The position numbers were made by a program, and so were the translations under genes. From assembly GCF_002858765.1 (NCBI RefSeq), contig NZ_PJRP01000005.1, positions 288,751-352,750 of the forward strand: a stretch of DNA of 64,000 nt. Direction: 5' to 3'. Positions 34,340 to 43,315 of this stretch are shown here, in pieces. The DNA is from Cupriavidus pauculus. GTDB taxonomy: Bacteria; Pseudomonadota; Gammaproteobacteria; Burkholderiales; Burkholderiaceae. Every line of letters starts with the position of its first letter. Within the stretch, counting starts at the first letter, position 1. The notes under the pieces are model-generated. The model saw nothing but the letters and a program-made list of their open reading frames with translations, searched no databases and was not told the DNA's origin.

Positions 34340-37300
34340 TCAGGCGCGTTCCAGCAGGCCGATTTCCCTGACGGCCACCGACAGCATCGACAACGCCGCC
34401 GCGCCGGACACTCCCGACGCGCGCTGGTCGGTCAGCATCTGCGCGTAGCGGTCCAGTGCTACCTGACGGCTGCCGCGCCAGCCGTGGATCATCGCCGCCG
34501 CATCGTCGCTGTCCTGCGCCTGCGCCAGCACGCTGGTGGTCAGCGCGCGCTTGAGGCGGCCCAGGTCTTCCAGCGTGGTGGTGCGCGCGAGCAAGTCCCA
34601 GTGCGTATCGGCCGGCAGTGACAGCGCGCGTTCGCGTAGCCAGCCGAAGTTCAGCTCGGTGTCGAGTGCGAAGTAGACCGCCGCCACCGCCCCCAGGCTG
34701 CGATGGCACGCCGCCGCCACCTCGGCAATGTCCAGCGCGGCTGCGGCGGTGTCGCTGGCCGCCACGCGCAGCGCGAGGTCGTCGTCGACACCGGCCTCGG
34801 TCAGCGACAGCGCCGCATCGGCCATGGCCTGCGAGGTCTCGGGTGGCAGCAGCGTGGCCAGTTGCGGCGTCAGCCACTGCGCGGCCTCCATGAAACGCGT
34901 TGCACCCGGCTCGACGGTGCCGCCGCCTCGCAGGTAGCGCACGAACCATAGTGTGGCGCGCTCCAGCAGCCGGCCCAGCGCGCCGAACATGCGCGCCTGG
35001 ACGGCGTCGTCCACGCGATTGTCGAGTGCGTCGATGCGTTCCCACAGCGCGGTCAGCCCGAACACGTCGCGCGCCAGCAGGCAGGCGCGCACGATGTCGG
35101 CGGGCCGGGCATCGGTCTCTTCCATCAGCCGGTGGACGAACGTGGCGCCGATGCGGTTCACCAGCATGTTGGTCAGGTGCGTGGCCAGGATCTCGCGCCG
35201 CAGCGGATGCCGCTGCATGGCCGCCGCATGCTGCTGTTGCAGCGGCTTCGGGAAGTAGTCGATCAGCAGGCCCGCCACCAGTGCGTCCTCGGGCAGGTCA
35301 GACACCAGCAGTTCGTCGTAGAGCCACATCTTGCTGTAGGCCAGCAGCACCGCGCGCTCGGGCGATGTCAGGCCCTGGCCCAGCGACTTGCGTTCGGCGA
35401 TGTCGGTGTCGGGCGGCAGGAATTCGAGCGGACGGTTGAGGCGGCCCGCGCGTTCCAGCCAGCGGATCAGCCGGCCTTCGGCATCCACCAGCGTCGGCGC
35501 CTCGCGCCCGGCCACCGACAGCGCCTGGGTCTGGTAGTAGTTGTCCTCCAGCACCAGCAGGCCCACTTCGTCGGTCATCTCGGCCAGCAGCTTGTTGCGC
35601 TGCTTCTCGGTCATCTCGCCATCGGCCACCACCAGGCCGAGCAGGATCTTGATGTTGACCTCGTGGTCCGAGCAATCGACGCCGGCCGAGTTGTCGATGG
35701 CGTCCGTATTGATGCGGCCGCCGTTGCGCGCGAACTCGATGCGGCCCAGCTGCGTGAAACCCAGGTTGCCACCTTCGCCCACCACCTTGCAGCGCAGTTC
35801 GTTACCGTTCACGCGAATCGCGTCGTTGGACCGGTCGCCGGCCTGCAGGTGCGTCTCGGTGCTGGCCTTGACGTACGTGCCGATGCCGCCGTTGTAGAGC
35901 AGATCCACCGGCGCGGTCAGGATCGCGTGCATCAGTTCGTTCGGCGACAGCGTCGTGGCCTGGATGCCCAGCACGGCCTGCACTTGCGGCGACAGCGGAA
36001 TCGTCTTGGCCGTGCGCGGGAATATGCCGCCACCGGCCGAGATCAGCGCGGTGTCGTAGTCGGCCCAGCTGGAGCGCGGCAGGTCGAACAGGCGCTGGCG
36101 CTCGGCCAGCGTTCTGGCGCAATCGGGATCGGGGTCCAGGAAGATATGCCGATGGTCGAACGCGGCCAGCAGCTTGATATGGGGCGACAGCAGCATGCCG
36201 TTGCCGAACACGTCGCCCGACATGTCGCCCACGCCCACCACCGTGAACGGCGTGGTCTGGATGTTGACGCCCATTTCGCGGAAGTGCCGCTTGACGCTTT
36301 CCCACGCCCCGCGCGCCGTGATGGCCATCTTCTTGTGGTCGTAGCCGACCGAGCCGCCCGACGCGAAGGCGTCGTCGAGCCAGAAGCCGTACTCGGCCGA
36401 AATCGCATTGGCATAGTCCGAGAACGTGGCCGTGCCCTTGTCGGCTGCCACCACCAGGTAGGGGTCGTTCTCGTCGTGGCGCACCACGTCGGGCGGCGGC
36501 ACCAGCTGGCCCGACACCAGGTTGTCGGTCAGGTCCAGCAGGCCGCGCAGGAAGGTCTGGTAGCAGGCGACGCCCTCGGCCAGGAAGGCGTCACGATCGG
36601 TGGCCGGCGGCGGGCGCTTGACCACGAAGCCCCCCTTGGAGCCCACGGGCACGATCACCGTGTTCTTGACCATCTGGGCCTTCATCAGGCCCAGCACCTC
36701 GGTGCGGAAGTCTTCGCGGCGGTCCGACCAGCGCAGGCCGCCGCGCGCCACGCGTCCGCCGCGCAGGTGCACGCCTTCCACGCGCGGCGAATAGACCCAG
36801 ATCTCGAACATCGGGCGCGGTTCGGGCAGGCCCTGCACCAGCGCCGGATTAAACTTGAACGACACGTACGGGCGCGACTGCCCGTCCGTCCCGCGATGAA
36901 AATAGTTGGTGCGCACCGTGGCGTTGATCACGTTCAGGAACAGCCGCAGGATGCGGTCCTCGTCCAGGTTGGGCACCTGGTCGAGCGCGGCGTCGATATC
37001 GGCCAGCCATTTGTGGATGCGCGGGTCGCCGGTCTTTTCCGCGTTGTCGGAGGCCATGGCGGGGGCGGGCACGGTGGCGGTGGCCGGGTCGAAGCGCGCC
37101 AGGAACAGCGACACCAGCATCGCCGCGATATTGGGGTTGGCCGTCAGGGCCCGTTCGATATACGCGTTGCTGAACGTGGAGCCCACCTGGCGCAGGTACT
37201 TGGCGTAGGCGCGCAGGATGGTCACGTCGCGCGCCGCCAGGCCCGCGCGCAGCACCAGCCGGTTGAAGTCGTCGTTCTCGATCTCGCCGTTCCAGGCGCG

Positions 37301-39241
37301 GGCGAAGGCGTCCTCGAACAGCGGCTTGATCTTCTCGATATCGACGTCCAGCGGCTTGCCGTCGGGGTCGGCCGCGATCTCCAGGCCGAAGTCGTGGATC
37401 CACACGGGCTCGCAGCCGTCGGGCTCGATCAGGTAGGGCCGTTCCTCGTCCACGCGCACGCCCAGGTGTTCCAGCATCGGCAGGCTCAGCGACAGCGCGA
37501 TGGGTTCGCCGGCGCGGTACACCTTGAAGCGGAAGGCGCCCGATGCGGCCTCGATCGGCCGGTACAGGTTCATCGCCAGCTTGCTGGGATGCTGGCGCGC
37601 GTGTTCCATCAGCTCGATATCGCGCACGGCGGTGCGGGCTGCGTAGTCTTCCCGAAAGCCGGCCGGGAACGAATCCCCGTAGCGGCGCAGCAGGCGGTTG
37701 CCTTGTTCCTCGCCGCGGCTGTCGTGCAGCGCCTGCGCCAGATCGTCCTGCCAGCGGCGCGTGGCCTGCACGATCTTCTCTTCGAGTTCGCGCGTGTCGA
37801 CCTCGGGCATGGTGCCGGGCTGGCCGCGTACCGTCAGCTGGATGCGCGCCAGCGGCGATTCCGACAGTTGCGGCGTGAATTCGCAACTGGTGCCGTTGAA
37901 CGACTGCACCAGCAGCTTCTGGATGCGCTGGCGCAGGTCGGTGTTGTACTTGTCGCGCGGCACGAAGACCAGGCACGAGATAAAGCGGTCGAAGCGGTCG
38001 CGCCGCACGAACAGCCGTGTGCGCTGGTGTTCCTGCAGGCGCAGGATGCCCAGCGTGATATCGAACAGCTCGTCCTCGTCGGCCTGGAACAGTTCGTCGC
38101 GCGGATACTGCTCCAGGATCGTCACCAGCGACTTGTACAGGTGGCCTTTGGTCAGGAAGCCAGCCCGCTGCAGGATGTTGGCGCACTTGCGGCGCACCAG
38201 CGGAATCTCGCTGGTGCTCACCATGTAGGCCGTGGACGTGTACAGGCCCACGTAGCGGCGCTCGCCGAACAGCTTGCCGTTGGCATCGAGCAGCTTCACG
38301 CCGACATAGTCGAGATAGCCCGGACGATGCACGGTGGATCGAGAGTTGGCCTTGGTGATGAAGATTGGCGACGCGCCTTCGATGATGGCGCGTGCGGCCG
38401 GCGGCAGGGGCGTGACGTCGTCGGTGCCCGGGTCGCGCAGGGCCTCGCGCAGGATGCCCGCGCCCGAGCCTGCCACGCCGCGCAGGAAGTACTGGCCGTC
38501 GCGCGATACCAGTTCGTAGTCGCGCTGGCCCAGGAACGTGAAATGGTCGTCCAGCATCCACTCCAGGAACGCCCGCGCCTCGGCCGATTCCGGCGTGCCG
38601 GCGTCGGCCGTGTGGGCCATGCCGGCCACGGTTTCCTGGGCGATCTGGCGCATGCGCGGCCAGTCTTCCACGGCCGCGCGCACGTCGCCAAGGGCTGCGC
38701 CAATGCCCATGCGCAGCGCGTCGAGCCGGGTGGCCTCGCCAGTGCGGTCTACTTCAAAATGGATGAACGATTCGAGCCGGCAGCTATCGGTGCTGGCCTC
38801 GGTGCCGCCCAGGCCGATGCTCTCGATCGCGCCGCGCGCGTCGCGGCAGACGCGGAACACCGGGTGGATGGCCGAATGCAGGGTCAGCCCGTGACGGTTG
38901 ATTTCCATCGCCACGGAGTCCACCAGGAACGGCATGTCGTCGTTCACGATCTCGATGATCGTGTGGTCGGAATGCCAGCCATGTTCTTCCAGGTTCGGAT
39001 TGTACACGCGCAGCCGCGCGGCGCCCGAAACGAATTTCTGTGCTGTCTGCCAGTGCGCCATCACGGCGCCATACAGGTCCGCCACGTCGCGCGCCAGCAG
39101 GTCTTCGGCATCGGCCAGGTCGTAGTAATGCCGGAACAATGGCTCGACGATGGCGAACGTGGCGGCGGGCAGGCGCTCACGGGCGAATGCAACCAGATCA
39201 TCGAGCAGTTGCGCAACCTTTTCTTCGTTCTCCGGGGGCAT
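34340..39241 (-). CDS. NAD-specific glutamate dehydrogenase, large (about 180 kDa) class
   Basis: 1633-aa enzyme converting glutamate to 2-oxoglutarate and ammonia with NAD+. Large N-terminal ACT-like/regulatory regions (about 1-700) precede the catalytic Glu/Leu/Phe/Val dehydrogenase core (about 750-1250), with GGLRWSDRREDFRTEVLGLMKAQMVKN and VPVGSKGGFVVKRP carrying the substrate-binding lysines and GVGDMSGDVFGNGML in the dinucleotide part. A long helical C-terminal region follows. The length and ending fit the L-180 class used for glutamate catabolism. The ribosome site GGAGAGG is strong. A 1386-residue antisense open frame over it is an artefact of base composition. Confidence 0.95.
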   Translation of the reverse strand: MPPENEEKVAQLLDDLVAFARERLPAATFAIVEPLFRHYYDLADAEDLLARDVADLYGAVMAHWQTAQKFVSGAARLRVYNPNLEEHGWHSDHTIIEIVNDDMPFLVDSVAMEINRHGLTLHSAIHPVFRVCRDARGAIESIGLGGTEASTDSCRLESFIHFEVDRTGEATRLDALRMGIGAALGDVRAAVEDWPRMRQIAQETVAGMAHTADAGTPESAEARAFLEWMLDDHFTFLGQRDYELVSRDGQYFLRGVAGSGAGILREALRDPGTDDVTPLPPAARAIIEGASPIFITKANSRSTVHRPGYLDYVGVKLLDANGKLFGERRYVGLYTSTAYMVSTSEIPLVRRKCANILQRAGFLTKGHLYKSLVTILEQYPRDELFQADEDELFDITLGILRLQEHQRTRLFVRRDRFDRFISCLVFVPRDKYNTDLRQRIQKLLVQSFNGTSCEFTPQLSESPLARIQLTVRGQPGTMPEVDTRELEEKIVQATRRWQDDLAQALHDSRGEEQGNRLLRRYGDSFPAGFREDYAARTAVRDIELMEHARQHPSKLAMNLYRPIEAASGAFRFKVYRAGEPIALSLSLPMLEHLGVRVDEERPYLIEPDGCEPVWIHDFGLEIAADPDGKPLDVDIEKIKPLFEDAFARAWNGEIENDDFNRLVLRAGLAARDVTILRAYAKYLRQVGSTFSNAYIERALTANPNIAAMLVSLFLARFDPATATVPAPAMASDNAEKTGDPRIHKWLADIDAALDQVPNLDEDRILRLFLNVINATVRTNYFHRGTDGQSRPYVSFKFNPALVQGLPEPRPMFEIWVYSPRVEGVHLRGGRVARGGLRWSDRREDFRTEVLGLMKAQMVKNTVIVPVGSKGGFVVKRPPPATDRDAFLAEGVACYQTFLRGLLDLTDNLVSGQLVPPPDVVRHDENDPYLVVAADKGTATFSDYANAISAEYGFWLDDAFASGGSVGYDHKKMAITARGAWESVKRHFREMGVNIQTTPFTVVGVGDMSGDVFGNGMLLSPHIKLLAAFDHRHIFLDPDPDCARTLAERQRLFDLPRSSWADYDTALISAGGGIFPRTAKTIPLSPQVQAVLGIQATTLSPNELMHAILTAPVDLLYNGGIGTYVKASTETHLQAGDRSNDAIRVNGNELRCKVVGEGGNLGFTQLGRIEFARNGGRINTDAIDNSAGVDCSDHEVNIKILLGLVVADGEMTEKQRNKLLAEMTDEVGLLVLEDNYYQTQALSVAGREAPTLVDAEGRLIRWLERAGRLNRPLEFLPPDTDIAERKSLGQGLTSPERAVLLAYSKMWLYDELLVSDLPEDALVAGLLIDYFPKPLQQQHAAAMQRHPLRREILATHLTNMLVNRIGATFVHRLMEETDARPADIVRACLLARDVFGLTALWERIDALDNRVDDAVQARMFGALGRLLERATLWFVRYLRGGGTVEPGATRFMEAAQWLTPQLATLLPPETSQAMADAALSLTEAGVDDDLALRVAASDTAAAALDIAEVAAACHRSLGAVAAVYFALDTELNFGWLRERALSLPADTHWDLLARTTTLEDLGRLKRALTTSVLAQAQDSDDAAAMIHGWRGSRQVALDRYAQMLTDQRASGVSGAAALSMLSVAVREIGLLERA

Positions 39242-39317
39242 GGCCTCTCCTCGGTGTTCTCGGTGGTGTGCCGGTGCATGCTCACACTGTAGGAAAGATT
39301 TACGAGGCCGGGGTGAT

Positions 39318-39348
39318 AAAACGACGACGCCCCGCAGGGCGGGGCGTC
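39318..39348 (-). terminator. Terminator of the MarR-like regulator gene
   Basis: Stem GACGCCCCGC / GCGGGGCGTC with a 3-base loop. On the minus strand it is followed by GTCGTTTTATC, placing a T-run after the hairpin and just upstream of the glutamate dehydrogenase start. Confidence 0.6.
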
Positions 39349-39388
39349 AGGGCCGTAACGGCGGCGAAGGGGCCGAAGCCCGGGCCGG

Positions 39389-39913
39389 TCAGGCGGCCAG
39401 CGCGTGCTGGGCGGTGCGGCCAGCGTGCTCGGCGGCTACCACCAGCGATAACTCTGCCGTGTTGCGGGCAGCCTGGCGGCTGTGGCGTTCCGTGTGGTGG
39501 TCCAGCGTGGCGGTCATGCGATGCAGCAGGCTGGTCAACGCGGTGCGTTCCGCCGGGGCCAGGTGCGAAATCGAGACCGAATGCAGCGCACGCACGGCCA
39601 GCGCCGCGCGCTCCAGGCGCGAAAAGGCTTCAGGCGCGATCTGCGGCGTGCCATCGCTCGGAAACTCCAGCCAGCCATCGGCATGGAGTTCGCGCAGCAG
39701 CCGCTCGGTCTGGGGCACGTCGAGGAAGATCGCGCCCTGGCATGGCTCGCCGCGTGCGAATTCGCCGGCGCGGATGGCGCGCAACATCAGCCATTTGGGA
39801 TAGGTCAGCCCGGAGACGCTCAGCGTCTGTTCCAGGGCGCTTTGCCACGCGGTGACCGCGTCGACAAGCGAGAGCACGACAGGCTCGTGGATTTCGAGTG
39901 CTTTGGGCTGCAT
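39389..39913 (-). CDS. MarR-like winged-helix regulator
   Basis: 174-aa probable DNA-binding protein. The pattern of helices with TYPKWLMLRAIRAGEF, VPQTERLLRELHADGWLEF and a final long helix pair fits the MarR fold, though the recognition helix is not a strong match. The His-rich C-terminal helix (DHHTERHSRQAARN) is notable. The start at MQPKALEI was chosen for GGGAGACC upstream; an ATG seven codons earlier has none. GGACAT-N18-ATGTCC and TGACATGTC symmetry about 155-185 bases upstream may be its own operator. Target unknown. Confidence 0.6.
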   Translation of the reverse strand: MQPKALEIHEPVVLSLVDAVTAWQSALEQTLSVSGLTYPKWLMLRAIRAGEFARGEPCQGAIFLDVPQTERLLRELHADGWLEFPSDGTPQIAPEAFSRLERAALAVRALHSVSISHLAPAERTALTSLLHRMTATLDHHTERHSRQAARNTAELSLVVAAEHAGRTAQHALAA

Positions 39914-40297
39914 TTGCTCAGGTCTCCCATACAAGGGGTTTCTTGCCGCCTGGACACTTCTTGGGCCGGTGCATTGGCCGGCCCGGGCGGCTGTGGCGCC
40001 TGCCTCTCTTTCGGGCGGGTCGCTCTTTCATTGAAAATCGGTAGGCCGAACACTATCAGTAATGTTGGGACATTTGCGTGACATGTCGGGTATGTCCTAG
40101 TCAATCTTTTGGCCGAGGCGGCGCGGTTGCCGCTTGGTGCTGCAGGGCGGGCCAGGTGTCTGACGTCTGATGTGCGGGCAGGGGGTGCGGGCTGTGCGCA
40201 AATGAAAAGCCCCTGCGCGATGGCAGGGGCCTGGAGACGGTGGCACTGGAAGTGCGGACCGGGGGTCCGCTGGCGCCGACTGTCGTGCTGCGTTGTC
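39914..40297. other. Intergenic region upstream of the MarR-like gene
   Basis: About 380 bases with no supported gene. It holds a half-site pattern GGACAT at 40068-40073 and ATGTCC at 40092-40097, with TGACATGTC between them, which could be a regulator site, and the terminator of the repeat-protein gene near its right end. Confidence 0.5.
40204..40230 (-). terminator. Terminator of the repeat-protein gene
   Basis: Stem GCCCCTGC / GCAGGGGC with a 6-base loop. On the minus strand it ends in TTTTCATT, as expected for a rho-independent terminator 68 bases after the stop codon. Confidence 0.75.
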
Positions 40298-40672
40298 TTA
40301 CTGCTTCTTGGCGCCGTCGGTGTACGGATCGGCCTTGCCGGACTTGGCGCCGTCCAGGTACGGATCGGGCTTGCCGCTCTTCGCGCCATCCAGATACGGG
40401 TCCGGCTTGCCGGACTTCGCGCCGTCGGTGTACGGGTCGGCCTTCTTGTTCGGGGCCAGATCGGCGCGCGTCGACTTCTTCGCGCCATCGGTGTACGGAT
40501 CGAACTTGCCGGACTTGGCCGGATTCTGGTTCGGATTCGCCTTGTTCTTGGTGTGGCTGCCGCTGTAGAGATCGCCGCCGTCGGTGTAGTTCTTCTGCGC
40601 GTGGGCCAGCTGCACGGCGCCCAGGGCAGTCAGGGCGGCAACGATCAGCGTCGGTACGGTCTTCTTCAGCAT
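40298..40672 (-). CDS. Secreted protein with DPY(T/L)DGAK repeats
   Basis: 124-aa protein with a clear signal peptide (LKKTVPTLIVAALTALGAV, cleavage likely after AHA). The mature part is hydrophilic, Lys/Asp/Gly-rich and low in complexity. Five copies of DPYTDGAK or DPYLDGAK begin at residues 58, 79, 91, 103 and 115, the last four spaced 12 residues apart, plus a degenerate copy (YTDGGD) near residue 29. No cysteines. Probably disordered; the Asp/Lys repeats might bind ions or cell-wall polymer, but no function is recognised. The second of two ATGs is used, 6 bases after GAGAGG. Confidence 0.75.
   Translation of the reverse strand: MLKKTVPTLIVAALTALGAVQLAHAQKNYTDGGDLYSGSHTKNKANPNQNPAKSGKFDPYTDGAKKSTRADLAPNKKADPYTDGAKSGKPDPYLDGAKSGKPDPYLDGAKSGKADPYTDGAKKQ
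40307..40501 (-). repeat. DPY(T/L)DGAK coding repeats
   Basis: Five copies of an 8-residue motif; the four C-terminal ones form 36-bp tandem units. The DNA units differ at many synonymous positions, so the array is not a very recent expansion. Confidence 0.75.
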
Positions 40673-40850
40673 CATTATCCTCTCGAGTGAGGGCCGGGCA
40701 GTGGGGCCGGCCAAAAACAGAAATTTGTAGAAAATGCCTGGATCGATAATGACACTGTACCGGGATTTGTGACGGCCTGCCGCCAGGAGTTGTAGTAACA
40801 ATACTCGGGCGACGGGCGCGTCACGTTACTGCCACGCCATCATCAGGCTG

Positions 40851-41828
40851 TCATTCGAGCGTGATGTTCTGGTCGGTCGCAATCTTCTTGCGCAGTTCCA
40901 GTTCGCGCTTGATCTGCGCGGCATATTGCTGCTGCGTATTGCCGTCGGGGTAGGCGCCGGCGTCGTGCAGGCGCTTCTTCACGTTCGGGTCCTGCAGGGC
41001 CTTGATGGCGGCATCGTGCACCTTCGTGACGATCGCGGCCGGCGTGCCTGCCGGCGCCACCAGACCGTACCAGGCCATGTTGTTCATGTCCTTCATGCCT
41101 TCCTCGGCGAAGGTCGGCACGTTGGGCAGGCCTTCCACGCGCTTGGGCGCGGCCACGGCCAGCGCACGCAGCTTGTCGCTCTGGATGAACGGCATCGACG
41201 ACGGCAGGTTGTCGAACTGGGCGTTCACCTGGCCAGCCAGCGTGTCATTCAGCGCCGGGCCCGATCCACGATAGGGGATGTGGACCATGTCGGTCTTGGT
41301 GATGTACTTGAACAGCTCGCCGTCCAGATGCGAGATGCTGCCCTTGCCGGCCGACGCATAGCTGTACTTGCCCGGATTCGACTTGAGCAGGGCCACGAAT
41401 TCCTTGAGGTTCTTCGCGGGCACCTTCGGGTTCACCGTCAGCACGTTCGGCACGTTCACGAGGTTCGTGATCGGGGCGAAATCCTTGATCGGATCGTACG
41501 GGTTCTTGGCGTTCGTAGCCGGGTTGGTAGCCATCGTGCTCACGGTGGCGATGCCCAGCGTGTAGCCGTCCGGCGCGGACTTGGCCAGTGCGTCGGCGCC
41601 AATCGCGCCACCGCCGCCGCCACGGTTTTCCACCACCACCGGCTGGCCCAGTTCGCGGCCCAGCGCATCGGACACGGCGCGGCCAACGATATCGGTGGTG
41701 CCGCCCGCTGCGAACGGCACGATCAGGCGAATCGGCTTGTTCGGATACGACTGCGCTTGCGCGGCGGTTGCAACCAGACCCAATGCGGCAAGGGCGCCCG
41801 CAGCGCCCACTTTCAGAACAGCTTTCAA
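40851..41828 (-). CDS. Bug-type (TctC) tripartite tricarboxylate transporter binding protein
   Basis: 325-aa periplasmic binding protein. A signal peptide (cleavage after AQA before QSYP) leads to YPNKPIRLIVPFAAGGTTDIVGR, the family signature near residue 30, then VVVENRGGGGGAIGADALAKSAPDGYT. No TctA/TctB membrane subunits are adjacent, which is typical of the many orphan Bug proteins in Bordetella and Cupriavidus. Ligands are usually small carboxylates or amides; this one is unknown. Confidence 0.92.
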   Translation of the reverse strand: MKAVLKVGAAGALAALGLVATAAQAQSYPNKPIRLIVPFAAGGTTDIVGRAVSDALGRELGQPVVVENRGGGGGAIGADALAKSAPDGYTLGIATVSTMATNPATNAKNPYDPIKDFAPITNLVNVPNVLTVNPKVPAKNLKEFVALLKSNPGKYSYASAGKGSISHLDGELFKYITKTDMVHIPYRGSGPALNDTLAGQVNAQFDNLPSSMPFIQSDKLRALAVAAPKRVEGLPNVPTFAEEGMKDMNNMAWYGLVAPAGTPAAIVTKVHDAAIKALQDPNVKKRLHDAGAYPDGNTQQQYAAQIKRELELRKKIATDQNITLE

Positions 41829-42046
41829 GAGATGCCTCCCAACATATTGCTTGTATTGCCCGGCTCCGGACTCGGGTTCCGCAATACGGAACTACGTTCC
41901 GTGATATGCGTCGGGGAGCATTCAACCGCGAAAGGCGAGGGGTGGGATATAGGGGGGAACCCGTGGAGATCAGACCACCGGGCGACGGCGTCGGGCGGGG
42001 GAGGAGGGGCGCGCGCCTGATGGCCCGAAATCAGGTGGCCGGAAAG

Positions 42047-42081
42047 CAAAAAGCCCGAAGCGGTTGAGGCTTCGGGCTTTT
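42047..42081 (-). terminator. Terminator of the first tRNA-Lys gene
   Basis: An 11-bp stem (AAGCCCGAAGC / GCTTCGGGCTT) followed on the minus strand by TTTTTGCTTT, directly downstream of the tRNA. Confidence 0.8.
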
Positions 42082-42092
42082 CTGGAATTCGC

Positions 42093-42168
42093 TGGTGGGG
42101 CGTGAGTGACTCGAACACTCGACCTACGGATTAAGAGTCCGCTGCTCTACCAACTGAGCTAACGCCCC
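42093..42168 (-). tRNA. tRNA-Lys(CTT), copy 1
   Basis: 76-base cloverleaf with encoded CCA. The acceptor GGGGCGT pairs with ACGCCCC. The anticodon loop CTCTTAA carries CTT. Identical over its full length to the copy at 44856. Confidence 0.95.
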
Positions 42169-42308
42169 AACGAAGAAAAAGATTTTAACAAGGGATTTTG
42201 TATCGCGCAAGCCCCTTCGGCTATTTTTTTGAAGAATTTGCTGCGCCGTACAATGCGCGGATTCCCGGCGGCCTGTCCGGCCGCTTTCTTCCATCTTCCT
42301 GTCCGCCC

Positions 42309-43208
42309 ATGCACGCACGCGTTCTCCGCTATCTCGACGAGGTTGTTCGCCGTGGTTCGATCCGGCGGGCGGCGGAATCCCTGCACGTGGCGCCCACGGC
42401 GATCAATCGCCAGATCCTTGAACTGGAAGCCGATCTTGGCGCACCGCTGTTCGACCGCATCCGCAAGCGGCTGCACCTGACACCGCTTGGCGAGGCCGTG
42501 CTGGCGCATGTCCGGCAAACGCTGCGCGAGCACGAGGCGCTGCAGGCACGCGTGGCCGAGATCAAGGGGGCGCGGCGCGGCATGGTGACCGTTGCCACGA
42601 CTTCGGGCCTGGCTGGCGCGCTGATGCCGTCGCTCGTGCATGACTTCCGCCAGCATCAGCCCGGTATCGTCGTGCGGGTGGCCGATCTGCCGGTCAGCGG
42701 CATCGTCACGGCGGTAGAGCAGGGCGATGCCGACCTGGGGCTCGGCTACGACCTGCCGGAAGTGGCGGCGTTTCGCGTGGTGGCCAGCCGCGACTGGTCG
42801 ATCGGCGCCGTGGTGGCGCCGGGACATCCGCTGGCGGCCCAGACTTCGGCCACGCTGGGCGAATGCGCCGGCTATCCGCTGATCCTGCCCGCACCGTCGC
42901 TATCGATCCGCGCGCTGGTCGACGATGCCTTCGCCCGTCAGTCGATCGAGTTGATGCCGGTTGTCGAATCCACCTCGGTGGTGCTGATCCAGCGCCTGGT
43001 GGCGACGGGGGCCGGGGTGGCGCTGCTGAACCCGCTCGATGTGATGGAGGAGCGGGCGCGCGGCGCGGTGGTGTTCGTGCCGCTGCGGGACAGCGGCCTG
43101 CAGCGCCAGACGCTGCGGCTGGTGGCGCGTGGCCGCAGTCCGCTGTCGCCCGCCGCCGGCTTGATGGCCGACGCCATGGCCGACGCGCTGGCGGGCCTGT
43201 TTCGATAG
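42309..43208 (+). CDS. LysR family transcriptional regulator
   Basis: 299-aa LTTR: helix-turn-helix near residues 1-40 (VLRYLDEVVRRGSIRRAAESLHVAPTAINRQILELE) and a full effector domain. It lies 107 bases upstream of a deaminase gene in the same direction and probably regulates it. The ATG with the canonical LTTR N-terminus was used; the 37-codon upstream extension runs through the tRNA-Lys promoter and is rejected. Confidence 0.9.
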   Translation: MHARVLRYLDEVVRRGSIRRAAESLHVAPTAINRQILELEADLGAPLFDRIRKRLHLTPLGEAVLAHVRQTLREHEALQARVAEIKGARRGMVTVATTSGLAGALMPSLVHDFRQHQPGIVVRVADLPVSGIVTAVEQGDADLGLGYDLPEVAAFRVVASRDWSIGAVVAPGHPLAAQTSATLGECAGYPLILPAPSLSIRALVDDAFARQSIELMPVVESTSVVLIQRLVATGAGVALLNPLDVMEERARGAVVFVPLRDSGLQRQTLRLVARGRSPLSPAAGLMADAMADALAGLFR

Positions 43209-43315
43209 CCGTCTGTCCACAAATTGTGGACACCCCGCGCGAAATTCTGCGCTTGGGGGTGCCGGCCGGCGATGCGTAGACTCCGGGGCATACCTAATCC
43301 GGACACACCCCTGCC

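Noticed and set aside
35132..39292. 1386-codon open frame on the plus strand opposite the glutamate dehydrogenase gene
   Set aside because: Composition is His/Arg/Val/Ala/Gln-rich with no domain, and it mirrors the codon pattern of a strongly supported gene. In high-GC DNA the antisense frame lacks stops.
40307..40501. Intergenic satellite repeat
   Set aside because: The repeats are in frame inside a signal-peptide gene and vary mainly at synonymous positions, so they are coding.
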